This document shows positions 22,290 through 22,305 of a stretch of 22,305 bases of DNA, piece after piece. Origin of the DNA: JBHENC01 sp051000345 (GTDB taxonomy: Bacteria; Acidobacteriota; Blastocatellia; Pyrinomonadales; Pyrinomonadaceae); the NCBI GenBank assembly GCA_051000345.1, contig JBPCOJ010000007.1, positions 1-22,305 on the forward strand, in the 5' to 3' direction. Each line of letters opens with the position of its first letter. Position 1 is the stretch's first letter. The notes beneath the pieces are model-generated. The model did no database searches, was not told the DNA's origin, and saw nothing but the letters and a program-made list of their open reading frames with translations. Made by a program: the position numbers and the translations under genes.

Positions 22290-22305
22290 AGTTGTTGAGC
22301 ATCGT
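22280..22305 (+). CDS. Start of a gene cut off by the right edge
   Basis: ATG at 22280 with AGGAG 7 bases upstream begins MPCELLSI and continues past the window. Eight residues cannot identify it. The strong ribosome site and the structured leader support a real start. A transposase of an insertion sequence is one possibility (inference). Confidence 0.5.

Overview
The window looks like ordinary chromosome of a moderately GC-rich, Gram-negative-type heterotroph. Two inserts (the left-edge DUF262 gene and the gene at 6756-7520) are visibly AT-richer than the rest. The gene set (YIP1-TPR membrane protein, PilZ proteins, REC-GGDEF, lipoproteins, GTG/TTG starts) together with spacers filled by short purine-rich repeat arrays in inverted arrangement fits Acidobacteriota, perhaps Blastocatellia. 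That assignment is inference from style. No rRNA, tRNA, CRISPR array or complete insertion sequence was found, and no gap longer than 300 bases lacks a gene.

Left part (1-7520): a truncated DUF262 (GmrSD/BrxU-like) gene runs off the left edge and is divergent from acs (acetyl-CoA synthetase). Four plus-strand genes follow: PilZ protein, lipoprotein with a C-terminal beta-rich domain, second PilZ protein, AI-2E-type permease. Two c-di-GMP receptor-type proteins around a lipoprotein suggest an envelope function tuned by c-di-GMP. Convergent to them is an AT-rich gene for a predicted HExxH zinc metallopeptidase with a HEAT-like front.

Middle part (7565-13250): carA (without carB), then lepB followed by a YIP1-TPR membrane protein, all on the minus strand. 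Divergent from lepB are an HU/IHF-type protein with a good sigma-70 promoter and an M50 site-2-protease-like membrane peptidase. A small secreted His/Asn/Lys-rich protein follows. It is preceded by a sequence with sigma-54 promoter geometry and followed by a perfect 21-bp bidirectional terminator.

Right part (13341-22305): a membrane protein with a duplicated amphipathic helix and a REC-GGDEF diguanylate cyclase lie on the minus strand. A plus-strand run follows: Crp/Fnr regulator, yacG, TlpA-like lipoprotein thioredoxin, small membrane protein, GH15 glucoamylase-type enzyme, pyruvate kinase. On the minus strand are a 93-aa unknown and a stand-alone REC protein. At the right edge a new plus-strand gene begins, with its start codon inside a 15-bp interrupted hairpin.

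Working together: acs, GH15 and pyk point to carbon and polysaccharide use. The GGDEF enzyme and two PilZ proteins supply both ends of a c-di-GMP circuit. I see no convincing complete novel multi-gene system. The best leads are the start-codon hairpin at the right edge, the sigma-54-like small secreted protein unit, the AT-rich metallopeptidase, the REC domain lacking its conserved lysine, and the PilZ-lipoprotein-PilZ cluster.
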